NCBI GenBank assembly: GCA_027082875.1
Contig: JALWTK010000122.1
Span: 1-52,255, forward strand
Length of the DNA: 52,255 bases
Direction: 5' to 3'
Source of the DNA: Sulfurimonas sp.
GTDB taxonomy: Bacteria > Campylobacterota > Campylobacteria > Campylobacterales > Sulfurimonadaceae
Position numbers and translations under genes: made by a program. Positions 36,461-46,032 of the stretch are shown here, piece after piece; position 1 is the stretch's first letter; each line of letters begins with the position of its first letter. The notes under the pieces were generated by a model. That model saw only the letters and a list, made by a program, of their open reading frames with translations, had not been told where the DNA came from and did not search any database.

Positions 36461-37336
36461 ATGAAACTTCTTCTTGCTTTAATGCTTACAGCATTTTCAC
36501 TTTTTGCACAGGATGCATTTATCTCTAGTGAAACACTCACACAAAAGCTTCACAACAAAAATCTTGTACTGATTGATACAACGGATGCAAAGACATTTGC
36601 TTCAGGACATATCCCTGATGCTATTCAAGTAGATATCTCAGCATTTAGACACTGGGTCGATAAGACTTACCTTCTTATGAACTCTTCAAAAAAGATAGAA
36701 CAAGTAGCTCGTAAACTTGGTATAAACAAGAACTCTTATGTTGTGATCTATGGACATAACAAAGATAAAGAGCTCCTAAAGGCTAGCTATATAGCATTAG
36801 CTCTCATTGTGAATGGTTTTAATAATATTTCCATTTTAAATGGTGGTTATGGAGACTGGCTCTATGAACATGAAGAAGATAAAGGCATGATCTCCACACA
36901 AACAAAGCATGTAAATATGGGGAATTTTACAGCGAAATATATTCCTAATGTAGTAGTTGGAATAGATTATGTAAGAGCACATGTAAACAAAATTCCTATG
37001 ATAGAGGCGAGACCAAAACCATACTACACAGGTGAGAAGAAGTCTAAGGGAGTAAGACGCTTAGGACATATTACAGGAGCAACAAGTAGTAACTGGAGAG
37101 ATAAGTTTAATGTAGATGACACACTCAAGTCTGATAAAAAACTCAATAAAATCTTCATCCAAGAGCAAAAACTTGACCCTAGCAAAGAGACTCTCGCATA
37201 CTGTACAGGAGGTTTAGAAGCCTCAATGAACTGGTATATACTTACACAATATATGCACTTTAAAGATGTCAAAATCTATGATGCTTCTATGAAACAGTGG
37301 GGTAACTTAGATGATACTCCAATGCAAACAAAGTAG
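36461..37336 (+). CDS. Periplasmic two-domain sulfurtransferase (rhodanese)
   Basis: 291 residues. A signal peptide (to about residue 16, LFA-QD) directs it to the periplasm. Two rhodanese domains follow: an inactive first one (LIDTTDAKTFASGHIPDAIQV) and a second with catalytic Cys248 in YCTGGLEAS. The loop differs from the CRKGVT of thiosulfate and CGSGVT of mercaptopyruvate enzymes, so the substrate is uncertain. Sulfur transfer fits a sulfur-oxidising lifestyle. It is followed 15 nt later by an Fe-S membrane protein and may act with it. Confidence 0.85.
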   Translation: MKLLLALMLTAFSLFAQDAFISSETLTQKLHNKNLVLIDTTDAKTFASGHIPDAIQVDISAFRHWVDKTYLLMNSSKKIEQVARKLGINKNSYVVIYGHNKDKELLKASYIALALIVNGFNNISILNGGYGDWLYEHEEDKGMISTQTKHVNMGNFTAKYIPNVVVGIDYVRAHVNKIPMIEARPKPYYTGEKKSKGVRRLGHITGATSSNWRDKFNVDDTLKSDKKLNKIFIQEQKLDPSKETLAYCTGGLEASMNWYILTQYMHFKDVKIYDASMKQWGNLDDTPMQTK

Positions 37337-37351
37337 TCTATCGTTTTTTAA

Positions 37352-39775
37352 ATGAACAATTTTTTCATTCTCTTTTTTCGTACTCTTACTATGGTGATTT
37401 ATCTTGCCATAGTGCCTATACTCTTTCTTTATGATGTTGGAACGAGTTTAGTCTGGACTATTCTTATTCCCTTACTCCCTATTGTTCTTCTTATTATTGG
37501 TTTCTCAAGATGGAGAGACATCTGTCCACTTGCCATGATCTCTAAGATTTCACAAAATATAAATACTTTCAAAAAACGAAAAGTGCCAAAATGGTTTGAA
37601 GACAACTTCTGGTACCTACAATACTTCTTGCTTTTTCTAGCACTCTGTCTAAGACTCACAATTCTCAACTATAATACGAACTATCTCGCATTTTTCTTTC
37701 TACTCATGACCCTCATAGCATTTATGACTAATCTGATTTTCACAGGAAAAACATGGTGTAACTTTTTCTGTCCTGTTGGTGCAGTAGAGAAGATTTACAC
37801 TCTTTCAAATGCTAAAAACTATACTCATAACTCTGCTTGCAGCACCTGTTCTGGATGTAAAAAAAACTGTCCAGATATAGATCTTGAGAGTAACTATTGG
37901 AAAGAGGGAGCCATTTGGCAAAAAAATTTTGTTTTTTACTCTTTTGCTGGCATTGTATTTGGATTTTATCTCTATTTTTACTTACAGTCTGGAAGTTTTG
38001 AGTACTATTTCGATGGTTCATGGACTCAAGATTCTTTCTCTCTTTTTTCAGCAGGCTACTTTTTTGCTCCCTTTGTCCCTGTCATTATTGCTGTCCCACT
38101 CACCCTTGCTACTACTACACTACTAAGCTACCTTTTCTTTAAACAGCTAGAACGATTACTCTGGAGAAAAAGATTTTTCAAGCATATAAACTATGAAACA
38201 ACTGTTCACCGTGTAAAAACCTTAGCTTCATTTGTAGCGTTTAATATTTTCTATATTTTTGCAGGAGCACCAGCTTATACTTACTACCCTATGGCCTATA
38301 GCCTCTTTTACTTTCTCGTTGTTTCACTCTCTTCTGTCATTTTGTATAAAGAGTTATTTCGACAAGAAGCTTATTTTATTCAAGAACGCTTTGCACTCAA
38401 GCTTATTAAACGCTGGGATGCAACAAAAGAGATACCAGTAAATCTCAAAGAGATTTATTACTCTTATGTGAATGACACAAAAAATAAAACTGATAGACTT
38501 AGAATGTATAAAATTAGTATTACCGAGCTTTTGGAAGAGGGGATTTTAAACGAACATAGTATGAAATCTATAGAAAAACTTCGTGAGCAGATAGGTATTA
38601 CAGAGAAAGAGCACCAAAATATTATGCGACAGATTCGTATGAACAATGAGTCTCTTTTTGATGACAGCATAAATAAATCTGCTGAAAAAATCTTTCAAGA
38701 GAGTAGTTATAAAAAGATGCTAGAAAATGCTTTCAATGAACATCAAGAGATAGATATAAAGTATCTTGCCTCACTACAAAAACAATTTTGTATCTCAGAT
38801 GAAACACACAAAGCTATTATGGACTCTATCATTACAGCAAGTGACTCTATACAAAACGATATTGTTACACTTTTAAAGAGAATTCATGAACTCATCAACC
38901 TACAGAACTCTATTTACGAAGATGGAACACGTGAAGTTCTCTTCTTAAAGTACAGTATCAAAAAAGAGTTTACCTTTGCGAGTAAAAGTCTATTTTCTAT
39001 ACTTTTTCCTATCTATAAAGAGAATCATCAGACACTGGTTCATCTTTTAGATATCTCAAAAGAGAAAGAGAGAGATGAAAGTCTTGAAATCACAAAAAAT
39101 GATTTAGACTTCTTAGAACCCAGTATTGCGAAAAAAATGTTTGATATCTATAAAGACTTTAGTTTTCAAGGTCTCAGTGCAGAGCAGAATAATAACAACC
39201 AAGTTATACCAGAGCTCTTAAATCATAGCTCTATTTATATTGCTATAGCTGCTCTGCTAAATATAAAAAAAGAGAGTGAAAAGTATTTAACAGATGATGT
39301 GCTAGATAGATTCTATGCTATTGATGATGCAGAAATTCAGTCTCTTCTTTATAAGCTCAAGTACAAAACGACAGATATCACTACCTATGAGAGGATGATG
39401 TATATAAATTATATTCCTCTCTTTAATGATTTAAAATTTGATGATCTTCATCTATTGGGACAAATAAGTGAAGTAGTAATATTTGAGGCGAATACTTATA
39501 TCATTAAACAAGGAGATATAGGAGATACACTCTATATGCTTATCCGTGGTGCGGGAGAGACACAGATCGATGGAAAAGTAGTTTACAGACTTACTCACCG
39601 TGACTATTTTGGGGAAATCGCTCTTCTTGGAGATACTAAACGTACAGCATCTATACGAGTAACAGAACCGACAATAGCTCTCACTATCACGAAAAAAGAG
39701 TTTAAAAAATTTCTAGAGAATAATCCAAAGGTGAGTGCAAAAGTAATGAAAGAGATAATCAAAAAACTTAGATAA
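37352..39775 (+). CDS. Polyferredoxin-like membrane protein fused to a cyclic-nucleotide-binding domain
   Basis: 807 residues. The first 340 residues contain about seven membrane helices and NapH/NosR/CcoG-like motifs: RDICPLAMI, then WCNFFCPVGAVEK, then a [4Fe-4S] site CSTCSGCKKNCP. A long helical cytoplasmic region follows (about 350-690). The C-terminus (about 700-807) is a cNMP-binding domain (KQGDIGDTLYMLIRG, GEIALLGDTKRTASI) with the phosphate-binding Arg present. This would be an inner-membrane electron-transfer protein gated or sensed through a nucleotide. The start may instead be the Met at residue 14; ribosome site is weak. It probably shares a transcript with the rhodanese gene. 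Confidence 0.75.
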   Translation: MNNFFILFFRTLTMVIYLAIVPILFLYDVGTSLVWTILIPLLPIVLLIIGFSRWRDICPLAMISKISQNINTFKKRKVPKWFEDNFWYLQYFLLFLALCLRLTILNYNTNYLAFFFLLMTLIAFMTNLIFTGKTWCNFFCPVGAVEKIYTLSNAKNYTHNSACSTCSGCKKNCPDIDLESNYWKEGAIWQKNFVFYSFAGIVFGFYLYFYLQSGSFEYYFDGSWTQDSFSLFSAGYFFAPFVPVIIAVPLTLATTTLLSYLFFKQLERLLWRKRFFKHINYETTVHRVKTLASFVAFNIFYIFAGAPAYTYYPMAYSLFYFLVVSLSSVILYKELFRQEAYFIQERFALKLIKRWDATKEIPVNLKEIYYSYVNDTKNKTDRLRMYKISITELLEEGILNEHSMKSIEKLREQIGITEKEHQNIMRQIRMNNESLFDDSINKSAEKIFQESSYKKMLENAFNEHQEIDIKYLASLQKQFCISDETHKAIMDSIITASDSIQNDIVTLLKRIHELINLQNSIYEDGTREVLFLKYSIKKEFTFASKSLFSILFPIYKENHQTLVHLLDISKEKERDESLEITKNDLDFLEPSIAKKMFDIYKDFSFQGLSAEQNNNNQVIPELLNHSSIYIAIAALLNIKKESEKYLTDDVLDRFYAIDDAEIQSLLYKLKYKTTDITTYERMMYINYIPLFNDLKFDDLHLLGQISEVVIFEANTYIIKQGDIGDTLYMLIRGAGETQIDGKVVYRLTHRDYFGEIALLGDTKRTASIRVTEPTIALTITKKEFKKFLENNPKVSAKVMKEIIKKLR

Positions 39776-39814
39776 ATATGCTATCATTTTAAAAATAGTT
39801 TTAAAGGTAATAGT

Positions 39815-40582
39815 ATGATAAAAGTTGGTGTATTTGGGGCAAATGGCCGCGTTGGAAAACTTCTCTTAGAGAACTTAAAAGAGACTCCTAATATGAGTCT
39901 TAGTAGTGTTTATGTACGTAGTGAGTTAAACTTTTCAGTAGATCCATCTGTACTTATCACAACAGATTTAAAAGCATTTTTGAATGCTTGTGACCTTGTT
40001 ATAGACTTCTCTTTACCTGATGCTTGTGAAGCTCTTTTAGAGGCTGCTATGCTTACTCCTAAGCCTTTAGTTATAGGAACAACAGGACTTAACACACATC
40101 AGTTAAATCTTCTTAAAGAAGCAACACTTAAAATGCCAATCCTCTATGCAACAAATATGAGTCTTGGGGTTGCACTTCTTAACAACCTAGTAGAACAAGC
40201 CTCAGCTGCGCTTAAAGGCTTTGATATAGAGATAGTAGAGATGCATCACAAACATAAAAAAGATGCTCCTAGTGGTACTGCTCTTACTCTAGGTGAGTAT
40301 GCAGCACGTGGTCGTGGGCTTGAACTTGATAAGGTAAGAGTCAGTGGTCGTGATGGAAACATCGGTGAGCGTAGTGAAGATGAGATAGCAGTGATGGCAC
40401 TTCGTGGTGGAGATATAGTTGGTCGCCATACCGTAGGCTTTTACAATGATGGAGAGTTTATAGAGCTCAACCATACAGCAACTTCACGTTCTACATTTAG
40501 CAAGGGTGCTCTTCGTGCTGGAGAGTGGTTAGCAGATAAAGAGACAGGTCTCTACTCTATAAAAGATTGCTTAGGGCTTTAA
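39815..40582 (+). CDS. dapB: 4-hydroxy-tetrahydrodipicolinate reductase
   Basis: 255 residues. It reduces the DapA product on the way to lysine and diaminopimelate. The NAD(P)H fold is VGVFGANGRVGKLL, the substrate-binding signature is EMHHKHKKDAPSGTAL, and GRDGNIGERSEDEIA and HTVGFYNDGEFIELNHTATSR follow. An AAAGGT ribosome site precedes the ATG. It converges on pflA with a 4-nt overlap of stop codons. Confidence 0.97.
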   Translation: MIKVGVFGANGRVGKLLLENLKETPNMSLSSVYVRSELNFSVDPSVLITTDLKAFLNACDLVIDFSLPDACEALLEAAMLTPKPLVIGTTGLNTHQLNLLKEATLKMPILYATNMSLGVALLNNLVEQASAALKGFDIEIVEMHHKHKKDAPSGTALTLGEYAARGRGLELDKVRVSGRDGNIGERSEDEIAVMALRGGDIVGRHTVGFYNDGEFIELNHTATSRSTFSKGALRAGEWLADKETGLYSIKDCLGL

Positions 40583-42930
40583 AGCTCTTTCGCACTCTTT
40601 GCTAGTTTTGCCCAAGCAGATGCTGGGTCTGCTTTTATAGCTGCATCAAAAGAGTGTTCTGCCTCTTCATCTCTCCAGAGTTTCATAAGTACCATACCTT
40701 TTAAGTATTTTTCTCGTGCTCTTTCAGCTTTGCTAAGTTTTATATTATCCAGTCCCTCTATTGTAGTTAGGGCTTGAGCATAATTAGCTAAATTCATATA
40801 TGCTTGATAAAGTGCAAACTCAACATAAGGACTCTGAGCATGAGAGCCTGAACTCTTCTGTATCTCTTGTACTTTTTTTCCATAATCTACGACTAAATTA
40901 TCATCTTTTAACTCTCGACCTACTCTCATCATTGTAACATAGCGTTCTATATCTTTATAGCTTAGCCCAAAAGATTTCTCAATCTCTAGCATACTAGATA
41001 GCAGAAGATCTTTTTTTTCTAAACGGACATAAGTATCAAAAAGATAGCGATAAACCTCTTTATACTTAGAATCTTTATTTTTATCAATAAGCTTAATAAG
41101 ATCTTGGCTAGCATCTATAACATCACTGTAGTTACCCGTTGCAAAATCAACTTTAATATATCTGTAGAGCCATTTTTTTCTAAACTCAAGATCTTTACTC
41201 TGAAAGTTCTTTTCTGCAATTTGTTTACTCAGCTGATAATCTCCACCCTTCATAGAACACTCATATATCCCATCATCCCAGTTATCAGAGAGGGTAATGT
41301 TATAATCATGTGCAACAACAAGAACCTCTTTACACTCTTTATTTTTAAGTGAACTTTCCATGAGCCCTCTTGCGGCAGAAGAGATAATATTCTCAATATC
41401 ATCATACTTCTCATCTATAGTATGCAGTGCTTCTTGCATAGCTAAGACCTCTCTATACATTTTATTTTTTAAGAGGAGTTTTGCTTTTTCATAAATGGCT
41501 CGCTCTCCTATTGTATCATTAGCATACTCTTCAATGAGATTATTATACTCTGCAAGTTTAGCTGTAGTATTTGTATCCTTAGTCTCAAAAAAGAGTCCAT
41601 CTTTTGCTATTTGGACTTGATTTATGTAGTCACCATCTGGAAATGCTTTCAAGTAACGATTAAGTGCTGCTAAACCTGCCTCTTTATCTGCTGTTTTAGC
41701 AAGCCATAGTGCTCTCTGACTAAGTAATTTCTCATAGTTATCACTCGTTATGCCAACTGCATCAACTAACGCATTTGCTATTTTTGCTGCAGTTGCATAG
41801 TCTCCAGCATCAGCAAAGGTTTCCATCATAGTTACAGAACTTTTATACTCTTCATTAAAGTAGCTTGGCTTTGCTGCAATTATTTTATCTACATACTCTG
41901 CTGCATCCTTAGTATTCACATCTATACGGCTCTTTGCGATGTTATATGCAGCATGTGCAGCTACTTCTAAATCAGATGTTTCATAGAGTGCTTTTTTATA
42001 AAATTTTATAGCAGCTTTGAGCCCTCCATTTGATGCTAACATCTCACCCTTATAGATATAGCCCCACTGTGCAAACTTTGAGTTTTTGTGCTCACTAAAA
42101 AGTCTATCAAAGAAATAATCAGCATCACTATTCATACCAATTTTAGTATAAGCTTGAGCAATGAGTGCTAATACCTCTGCTATATTATCACTTGAAGAGT
42201 ACTCTTTAAGATAAATTTTTGCATTATCCACGACATTATCATAGTCATGAAGTCTTGCATAAACTTTAATCTTATAGTATGTAAGTTCCGCTTTAAATAG
42301 TGTATGAGGATATTCAGTAAAAATATCTTCTATTACTTCTAAGGCAAGTTCATATTGTCCCTTTTTATAGAGCTCTTTTACTCTTAAGTAATCACGAACA
42401 TCCCCAACTTTTTTTATATGTACAGGATTGCCATTGAGATCTAAACTTCCAACATAAGGCATGGTATCTGCATCTGAATAGAATGGAAAATTCAAACTAA
42501 TATCTGGTCTTGGTCTATTATTTATAAGTGGTAATTTCTCTTTATAACCTATCACTAGCCATATTTTAGAGAGAGTGACATCTGCATGAAAAATAGAGTC
42601 ATCCTTTGTCAAGTTGAAAATCTGTGCAATAAGTTTTATTTTATAAAAAGGTTTAATCCTTATGAAAAAAGTATTTTTTTTGTAAAATGTGTCTACTTTA
42701 AAAAAGTCATTTTGTAAATTTTTAATCTTACTTGATGGTCTTTTTGAAAATGCACATATAATCTCTGTTGTGCGGTCAAAGTCATCTTTCATTACTTGAC
42801 ATAAAAAAGGTTTATTTTCTGAAAGTTTGAGCGTTGAATAAGGAGTAAAATTATCTTTTGCACTTTCAATAGAGAGTTCAAGTGCAAAAGATGAAAGAGA
42901 GAGAAGAGCTAAGAGTACTATTTTAATCAA
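40579..42930 (-). CDS. pflA: Paralysed-flagellum protein PflA, TPR-rich periplasmic protein
   Basis: 783 residues. A signal peptide (about 1-16) is followed by a beta-rich N-terminal domain and then many TPR-like helical repeats from about 180 to the end (KKGQYELALEVIEDIFTEYPH, GLKAAIKFYKKALYET, WRDEEAEHSFDAAIKADP). Length (C. jejuni PflA is about 788) and position directly after nuoN match pflA. In Campylobacter PflA with PflB scaffolds the medial disk of the flagellar motor that widens the stator ring. No flagellar genes lie beside it except cheZ 9 kb away. Confidence 0.85.
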   Translation of the reverse strand: MIKIVLLALLSLSSFALELSIESAKDNFTPYSTLKLSENKPFLCQVMKDDFDRTTEIICAFSKRPSSKIKNLQNDFFKVDTFYKKNTFFIRIKPFYKIKLIAQIFNLTKDDSIFHADVTLSKIWLVIGYKEKLPLINNRPRPDISLNFPFYSDADTMPYVGSLDLNGNPVHIKKVGDVRDYLRVKELYKKGQYELALEVIEDIFTEYPHTLFKAELTYYKIKVYARLHDYDNVVDNAKIYLKEYSSSDNIAEVLALIAQAYTKIGMNSDADYFFDRLFSEHKNSKFAQWGYIYKGEMLASNGGLKAAIKFYKKALYETSDLEVAAHAAYNIAKSRIDVNTKDAAEYVDKIIAAKPSYFNEEYKSSVTMMETFADAGDYATAAKIANALVDAVGITSDNYEKLLSQRALWLAKTADKEAGLAALNRYLKAFPDGDYINQVQIAKDGLFFETKDTNTTAKLAEYNNLIEEYANDTIGERAIYEKAKLLLKNKMYREVLAMQEALHTIDEKYDDIENIISSAARGLMESSLKNKECKEVLVVAHDYNITLSDNWDDGIYECSMKGGDYQLSKQIAEKNFQSKDLEFRKKWLYRYIKVDFATGNYSDVIDASQDLIKLIDKNKDSKYKEVYRYLFDTYVRLEKKDLLLSSMLEIEKSFGLSYKDIERYVTMMRVGRELKDDNLVVDYGKKVQEIQKSSGSHAQSPYVEFALYQAYMNLANYAQALTTIEGLDNIKLSKAERAREKYLKGMVLMKLWRDEEAEHSFDAAIKADPASAWAKLAKSAKEL

Positions 42931-42961
42931 TGCTCTTCCCTTTAACTGAAGTGTTTATCTA

Positions 42962-44479
42962 TTAATATCCACTATTATATACAAATGTTGTTACAAATTC
43001 TAATAATGGGTCTACTGCTAGAAAAGCAAATATAGTTCCTAGAATAGCAAAACCAATAATAGTTTTTAGTGCAGTTGTTGCATTGGCTACATAGAGGTGA
43101 CCACTATTATCTACATTAGATGCAATAGGATCTTTCATAAACATATAAACGATAAGTTTAATATAGTAATAACCTGCAATAGCAGAGTTAAGAGCCATTA
43201 CAAGAGCAAGTATAGTATAACCACCAGTTACAGCAGCACTAATCATATAAATCTTACCCCAAAAGAGTGCAAATGGAGGGATACCTGCAAGACTCAACAT
43301 GAATATAGCCATAACAATAGCTGCCATTGGAGATGTCTGAATCATTCCTGAAAACTTTTCAAAACTGTGATCAGTTTTTTGATATCCAGGAAGCTCTTTT
43401 TGACGAGAGATCCATAACATAGAAAAAGCACCCAAGTTAGTGAAACTAAAAAGAATCCAGTAAAGGAAAAGTGCAGAGTTAGCTTGTGTAGTTCCTATTA
43501 AAATAGCAGCCATTACAAAACCAGCATGAGATATTGAAGAGTATGCAAGCATTCTTTTCACATCAGTTTGCACAAGTGCCCACATATTTGCAGCAGTCAT
43601 AGTGATAACTACAAACGCATAAAGTACTACTTCTAACCAAACAACATGAGAGTGGATTAAAAATTCAAAAAGTCTCATTGCCACAACAAATGCAGCTATT
43701 TTTGGGACGATTGACATATATCCTGCCATCGCAGCACTTGAACCCTCATACACATCTGGTGTCCATGTATGAAAAGGGACAACTGATAGTTTAAATGCGA
43801 AAGAGGCAAGTAAGAAAACAACACCAACAAGTACAAATCCTATATCAGCATAACCATTATTCGCAAGAATAGTAGCTATTTGATTAATCTCGACACTTCC
43901 TGTAAGAGCATAAAGCACCATAGAACCAAAAGAATAAAAACCAGCTGCTAAAGCACCCATAGTGAAGTACTTTATAGCTGCTTCAAATGACTTATCACGG
44001 TTATGCATAGCAATGAGAGTATAAAGTGCTAAAGAAGCTGTCTCTAAACCAACAAAGATAAGGATCAAGTTATCACTTGCAACCATAAACTGGAATCCAC
44101 CAATCATGAAAAGGAAAAGTGCAAAAAATTCTGGATGTGAAAACTCATGAAAACGCTTGTTTGTAAGTGCTAGAGGTATAAAAAGTATACTTGTAGCCAC
44201 GATTATAAACTGTGCTAAAATAGCTAAACCATCAATAAGCATAACATTAAATACACCCAGTATGATACCATTGGCACTAAACATACCAGCAGAGTCTAAA
44301 AGTGCACCAAAATCTAACACTAAAAATAATATACTAATTACAACATAAAGAGACTTGTCTAAATTACCCTTAAGAAGGTCGATAACAAGTATCATAAGTG
44401 CACCAACAAAAGGGATTAACATTGGGGCTAGAGTCACTAAATTTAAAGACTCTATTGAGATATTTATAGGACTTAACAT
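42962..44479 (-). CDS. nuoN: NADH-quinone oxidoreductase subunit N
   Basis: 505 residues, 14 predicted membrane helices of the antiporter-like type. Conserved segments include FVGLETASLALYTLIAM, FKLSVVPFHTWTPDVYEGSS and the Lys-bearing DVKRMLAYSSISHAGF. It is one of the three proton-pumping subunits of complex I. It starts in the TAATG overlap with nuoM and ends the nuo run; pflA follows after 31 nt. Confidence 0.97.
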   Translation of the reverse strand: MLSPINISIESLNLVTLAPMLIPFVGALMILVIDLLKGNLDKSLYVVISILFLVLDFGALLDSAGMFSANGIILGVFNVMLIDGLAILAQFIIVATSILFIPLALTNKRFHEFSHPEFFALFLFMIGGFQFMVASDNLILIFVGLETASLALYTLIAMHNRDKSFEAAIKYFTMGALAAGFYSFGSMVLYALTGSVEINQIATILANNGYADIGFVLVGVVFLLASFAFKLSVVPFHTWTPDVYEGSSAAMAGYMSIVPKIAAFVVAMRLFEFLIHSHVVWLEVVLYAFVVITMTAANMWALVQTDVKRMLAYSSISHAGFVMAAILIGTTQANSALFLYWILFSFTNLGAFSMLWISRQKELPGYQKTDHSFEKFSGMIQTSPMAAIVMAIFMLSLAGIPPFALFWGKIYMISAAVTGGYTILALVMALNSAIAGYYYIKLIVYMFMKDPIASNVDNSGHLYVANATTALKTIIGFAILGTIFAFLAVDPLLEFVTTFVYNSGY

Positions 44480-46029
44480 TAATGAGCCTCCTTCGCTGAA
44501 GTTTTACTAATAACAACACCAGATACATTAGGTATTCTCATTTTAGCATCCTCTGTAGTCGCTTTATTGTGCATTAACTGAACAACTGACTCTACAGAGT
44601 TATTGATTGGTTCAAGAACTGGTTTTGGATAAACACCTAACCAGATAGTGATAATAACTAAAGGCACAAGTGCAATGAGTTCGCGTTTATTTACATCTGG
44701 AAGATTTCTGTTCTCCTCTTTTGTAACTTCACCAAAGAACATTCTCTTATATGCGATAAGCATATAGATAGCACCAACAATAATAGCTACACCTGCTAAA
44801 AGTGTAAGCATATGTGACTGTGAATAAAATCCGAGAAGACTTAAAAACTCACCAACGAAGTTAATCATAAGTGGCATACCAACTGAAGCCATCATCATAA
44901 TACCAAAAATAGTTGCGTACTTAGGCATAACATGTGCTAAACCACCAAACTCACTCATAAGTTTCGTATGGCGTCTATCATAGATAACACCAACAAGTAA
45001 GAAGAGAGCTCCTGATACTATACCATGACCTATCATTAAGAACACAGAACCAGAGATACCCTCAACATTAAGAGCGAATGTACCAAGAATGATAACACCC
45101 ATGTGTGATACAGATGAGTAAGCAACAACCTGCTTCACATCTTTTTGTGCATATGCCACCATTGCAGTGTATATAATCATAATAATTGCTATTACTGCTA
45201 CTGGATACATAAAGTATACTGAGGCATCAGGAAAAAGTGGTAATGAAAAACGGATAAATGCATATGTACCCATTTTTAACAGAACTGCAGCTAGAATAAC
45301 CGAACCGATAGTTGGTGCTTGACCATGTGCATATGGTAACCATGTATGAAATGGAAACATAGGAACCTTGATGGCAAAACCAACAAAGAACGCTGCAAAG
45401 AGCCATAACTGAAAGGACTCAGGTAAGATAAGTCTATACCAATCAAGAATAGCAAACGACCATGTACCTGTTGCTTGATAATAAAAGTAAGCCATAAAAA
45501 GCATACCAACAAGCATAACAAGAGATCCAGCAAATGTATATAAGAAAAACTTAACAGATGCATAGATACGCATAGGTCCACCCCATGCACCAATGATATA
45601 AAGCATAGGTACAAGAGATAATTCCCAAAATACATAAAAGACAATACCATCAAGAGCAGTGAAAACACCAACCATAGTCATCTGCAAAAAGAGAAGTGTG
45701 ATTATCATGTTTTTTACATTCTTAGTATCAGTAAGAGAAGCTATACCAAGCATAGTAAAGAGTGAAGCCATAATCACAATGAAAAGAGAGATTCCATCTA
45801 CACCTAAAATATAGTTAATACCAAAAGATGGGATTAAAGGAAGATGCTCCATAAACTGCATACCAGATACATTACTATCAAATGCAAACCATAACCATAA
45901 AGAGAGAGCAAACTCGATAATTCCTACAGAGACACCATAAGCTCTCATACTCTCTTTGTTTATCATAAAACCCATAACACCTGCTAGTGCTGGGAAAAAA
46001 ATTAAAATACTTAAAATATGATCTAACAT
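44479..46029 (-). CDS. nuoM: NADH-quinone oxidoreductase subunit M
   Basis: 516 residues, antiporter-like membrane subunit. Landmarks: YVFWELSLVPMLYIIGAWGG with the key Glu, IKVPMFPFHTWLPYAHGQAP and DVKQVVAYSSVSHMGV. It pumps protons in the distal arm of complex I. It sits 3 nt after nuoL and overlaps nuoN by one base. Confidence 0.98.
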   Translation of the reverse strand: MLDHILSILIFFPALAGVMGFMINKESMRAYGVSVGIIEFALSLWLWFAFDSNVSGMQFMEHLPLIPSFGINYILGVDGISLFIVIMASLFTMLGIASLTDTKNVKNMIITLLFLQMTMVGVFTALDGIVFYVFWELSLVPMLYIIGAWGGPMRIYASVKFFLYTFAGSLVMLVGMLFMAYFYYQATGTWSFAILDWYRLILPESFQLWLFAAFFVGFAIKVPMFPFHTWLPYAHGQAPTIGSVILAAVLLKMGTYAFIRFSLPLFPDASVYFMYPVAVIAIIMIIYTAMVAYAQKDVKQVVAYSSVSHMGVIILGTFALNVEGISGSVFLMIGHGIVSGALFLLVGVIYDRRHTKLMSEFGGLAHVMPKYATIFGIMMMASVGMPLMINFVGEFLSLLGFYSQSHMLTLLAGVAIIVGAIYMLIAYKRMFFGEVTKEENRNLPDVNKRELIALVPLVIITIWLGVYPKPVLEPINNSVESVVQLMHNKATTEDAKMRIPNVSGVVISKTSAKEAH

Positions 46030-46032
46030 ATA

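Noticed and set aside
45291..45671. Long open frame on the same strand as nuoM in another frame
   Set aside because: Lies wholly inside nuoM, Leu/Ser-rich low-complexity translation, no ribosome site; a shadow of the real gene.
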